Positions 6,033 through 7,381 of a stretch of DNA of 7,381 nucleotides are shown piece by piece (positions within the stretch are counted from its first letter, which is position 1; each line of letters opens with the position of its first letter). The notes below the pieces were generated by a model that searched no databases, was not told the origin of the DNA, and saw only the letters and a list, made by a program, of their open reading frames with translations. Both the position numbers and the translations under genes were made by a program. Source of the DNA: JBFGCM01 sp041581135 (lineage in GTDB: Bacteria; Actinomycetota; Acidimicrobiia; Spongiisociales; UBA5794); NCBI GenBank assembly GCA_041581135.1, contig JBFGCM010000124.1, forward strand, positions 1-7,381. Direction: 5' to 3'.

Positions 6033-7223
6033 TCAGGCCGGGAGTTCCGGGATGTCGACCAGCTTGCCGCGGGGAATGAGCCGCTCTGCGTCATACATCG
6101 GAAGCGTGCACAACTCACCCGTGTGCACACCGCCATCGCTGCACCGAACACCGAAACGATCGCCGGGGCCGCCATCTGGATCGTCGAGGCGCACGATCGC
6201 CACACCGCACTGTTGATACGGAGACCAGCCGCTCGAGCACACCCGGCCCACTGACTCGCCGCCGCGGTCCATGGTCCTTCCCAACGCAGCGATGCCACCG
6301 GCGACCTTCATGCCCCAGGTGCGACAGCGGCGGTCGGCGTCGACGAGCGCCGCTCTGCCGATGAAGTCCGGTTTCTCGAAGTCGAGGAAGTCTCCGAGCC
6401 CGACAGCGAACGGCGTCGTGGTGTCGTCGAAGTCGGAACCCGCATTCAAGAGCCCCGCTTCGATGCGACGCGCCCGGAATACATCCGTCGACGTGATGAT
6501 CATGCCGAATGGCTCCCCGACCTCCAGGATGCGGTCTCCCACAGCCCGATGGTCGATGTCGGGCCCCATGTAGAACTCCCAACCGAGTTCGTTGGTGAAA
6601 CCGGAACGGCTGAGTACCACGGGCTGATCCGCGATCGTCACCTCAGCCATGTCGAAGTATCGAAACGGCGCCGGCATGTCACCGTCCACGGCTGCGGCGA
6701 GCACCTCGAGGGAGCGCGGTCCTTGCACTTGGCTCACCCAGACCTGCGGGTCGCTGATGCGAACGTCGAGGTCGGCGGCGTGGGCCTTGTACCAGTTGTA
6801 GAGATCGCCGTCGGCCTGCGCCATCCAGAAGCGGTCCCCCGCCAGCCGTAGGAGCACCCCGTCGTTGATCATGCCGCCGTCGTAGTAGCAGGCGAACTGG
6901 TAGCTGCAACGGCCCACTCGGACCTTGGAGACGTCGCGGGTGAAGACGCGGTCGAGGAGCCGCTCGGCATCGGAACCGACGATCTCGATCGGAAGTTCGC
7001 CCGTGTGGCGCAGGATGACCTCACGCCTGACCTTCCAGTACATCTCATCCGCCGTCGCATTCGACAGCGACGTCGGGGTGAGCCGCCCGTTGTAGAGGCC
7101 GTACTCCGGGTCGTGAGGCAGCTCCTGATAGATCAGCGGATGCGGCGCCATGGTTCGCATGAGTTCGTTCGGCCGCCCCCCGCCGGGGAGCGGTTTCACT
7201 GCGAAGCGCCAGTCTTCCGGCAT
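6033..7223 (-). CDS. GcvT-family aminomethyltransferase / tetrahydrofolate-dependent demethylase
   Basis: The 396-residue protein matches the glycine-cleavage T-protein fold, whose members move methyl or methylene groups from amines, DMSP or methoxy compounds to tetrahydrofolate. Seen motifs: GGMINDGVLLRL (116-127; D121 is at the usual catalytic aspartate position), VQGPR (166-170), SRSGFTNELGWEFYM (205-219), RRIEAGLL (252-259), TPFAVGLGDFLDFEKPDFIGRAAL (270-293, given here as key elements TPFAVGLG and DFIGR). A C-terminal beta-barrel follows (about 300-390). It is not convincing as GcvT itself, because the N-terminus is unusual (LYNGRLTPTSLSNATADE) and no gcvH or gcvP is visible. A DmdA-like or N-methyl amino-acid demethylase is possible. 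The ATG lies 5 nt after the stop of the upstream oxidase gene, with no strong Shine-Dalgarno, which suggests coupled translation. The frame is open a little further upstream without a clear start; ATGs at residues 22 and 25 are alternatives. Confidence 0.82.
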   Translation of the reverse strand: MPEDWRFAVKPLPGGGRPNELMRTMAPHPLIYQELPHDPEYGLYNGRLTPTSLSNATADEMYWKVRREVILRHTGELPIEIVGSDAERLLDRVFTRDVSKVRVGRCSYQFACYYDGGMINDGVLLRLAGDRFWMAQADGDLYNWYKAHAADLDVRISDPQVWVSQVQGPRSLEVLAAAVDGDMPAPFRYFDMAEVTIADQPVVLSRSGFTNELGWEFYMGPDIDHRAVGDRILEVGEPFGMIITSTDVFRARRIEAGLLNAGSDFDDTTTPFAVGLGDFLDFEKPDFIGRAALVDADRRCRTWGMKVAGGIAALGRTMDRGGESVGRVCSSGWSPYQQCGVAIVRLDDPDGGPGDRFGVRCSDGGVHTGELCTLPMYDAERLIPRGKLVDIPELPA

Positions 7224-7228
7224 GCAGA

Positions 7229-7381
7229 TCAGATCGAGGCCCGCAGAGTGAAGTGGCTTCGGTTCAGCTCCTTCACTGATCGGACTCCGAGGAGCTGCAT
7301 CGTGCGAGCGATACCGGCCGCGAACATCTCCAATGCACGCTCGACGCCGTGCTCTCCCCCGGCCATGAGGCCATACAGGTA
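7229..7381 (-). CDS. FMN-dependent alpha-hydroxy-acid dehydrogenase/oxidase, C-terminal end (partial)
   Basis: Only the last 50 residues and the stop are in the window. They read YLYGLMAGGEHGVERALEMF, then a helix with IARTMQLLGVRSVKEL and a short tail. This is the characteristic C-terminus of the LldD/glycolate-oxidase/mandelate-dehydrogenase family: the (R)xYLYGLxAGGExGV segment and the 'MxLLGxxSxxEL' helix. These enzymes oxidise 2-hydroxy acids to 2-oxo acids with FMN. The catalytic residues lie outside the window and the substrate is unknown. The next gene, of the GcvT family, starts 5 nt after this stop, so the two probably form an operon. Confidence 0.82.
   Translation of the reverse strand, partial: YLYGLMAGGEHGVERALEMFAAGIARTMQLLGVRSVKELNRSHFTLRASI

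Overview
The window is high-GC DNA with dense coding, ATGA start/stop overlaps and a likely leaderless mRNA. Its tRNA ribosyltransferase-isomerase-like protein is of the type I associate with Actinobacteria. Together these suggest an actinobacterium, possibly an environmental lineage such as Acidimicrobiia. The lineage is an inference from style and protein family, not from a marker gene. No rRNA, tRNA, CRISPR array, insertion sequence or phage gene was seen, and no gene-free stretch exceeds about 75 bases.

Left block (2-2271, plus strand). A gene truncated by the window edge encodes at least five cadherin/Ig-like repeats, one membrane segment and a C-terminal cold-shock-like (OB-fold) domain. 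It overlaps by 4 nt with a stand-alone response-regulator receiver domain. The pair looks like a surface sensor or adhesin linked to a cytoplasmic output.

Middle block (2308-5430, minus strand). The gene order is a short-chain dehydrogenase, then a QueA-like protein overlapping it by 4 nt, then after 73 bp homogentisate 1,2-dioxygenase (hmgA). Divergent from these is a SoxR-type MerR regulator (5504-5971) with the complete CX2CXCX5C iron-sulfur motif. The 73 bp between the divergent genes holds a perfect 20-bp inverted repeat. It sits in a 19-bp spacer of the leftward promoter (the classic MerR/SoxR activation geometry) and also overlaps the -35 of the rightward soxR promoter. The simplest reading is that SoxR activates the SDR/QueA-like/(hmgA) unit under redox or quinone stress and represses itself. 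Homogentisate oxidises spontaneously to a quinone, so SoxR control of hmgA would make chemical sense, but this is inference.

Right block (6033-7381, minus strand). The 3' end of an FMN-dependent alpha-hydroxy-acid dehydrogenase gene is followed 5 nt later by a GcvT/aminomethyltransferase-family gene. This is probably a small catabolic operon that passes one-carbon units to tetrahydrofolate. It converges with soxR.
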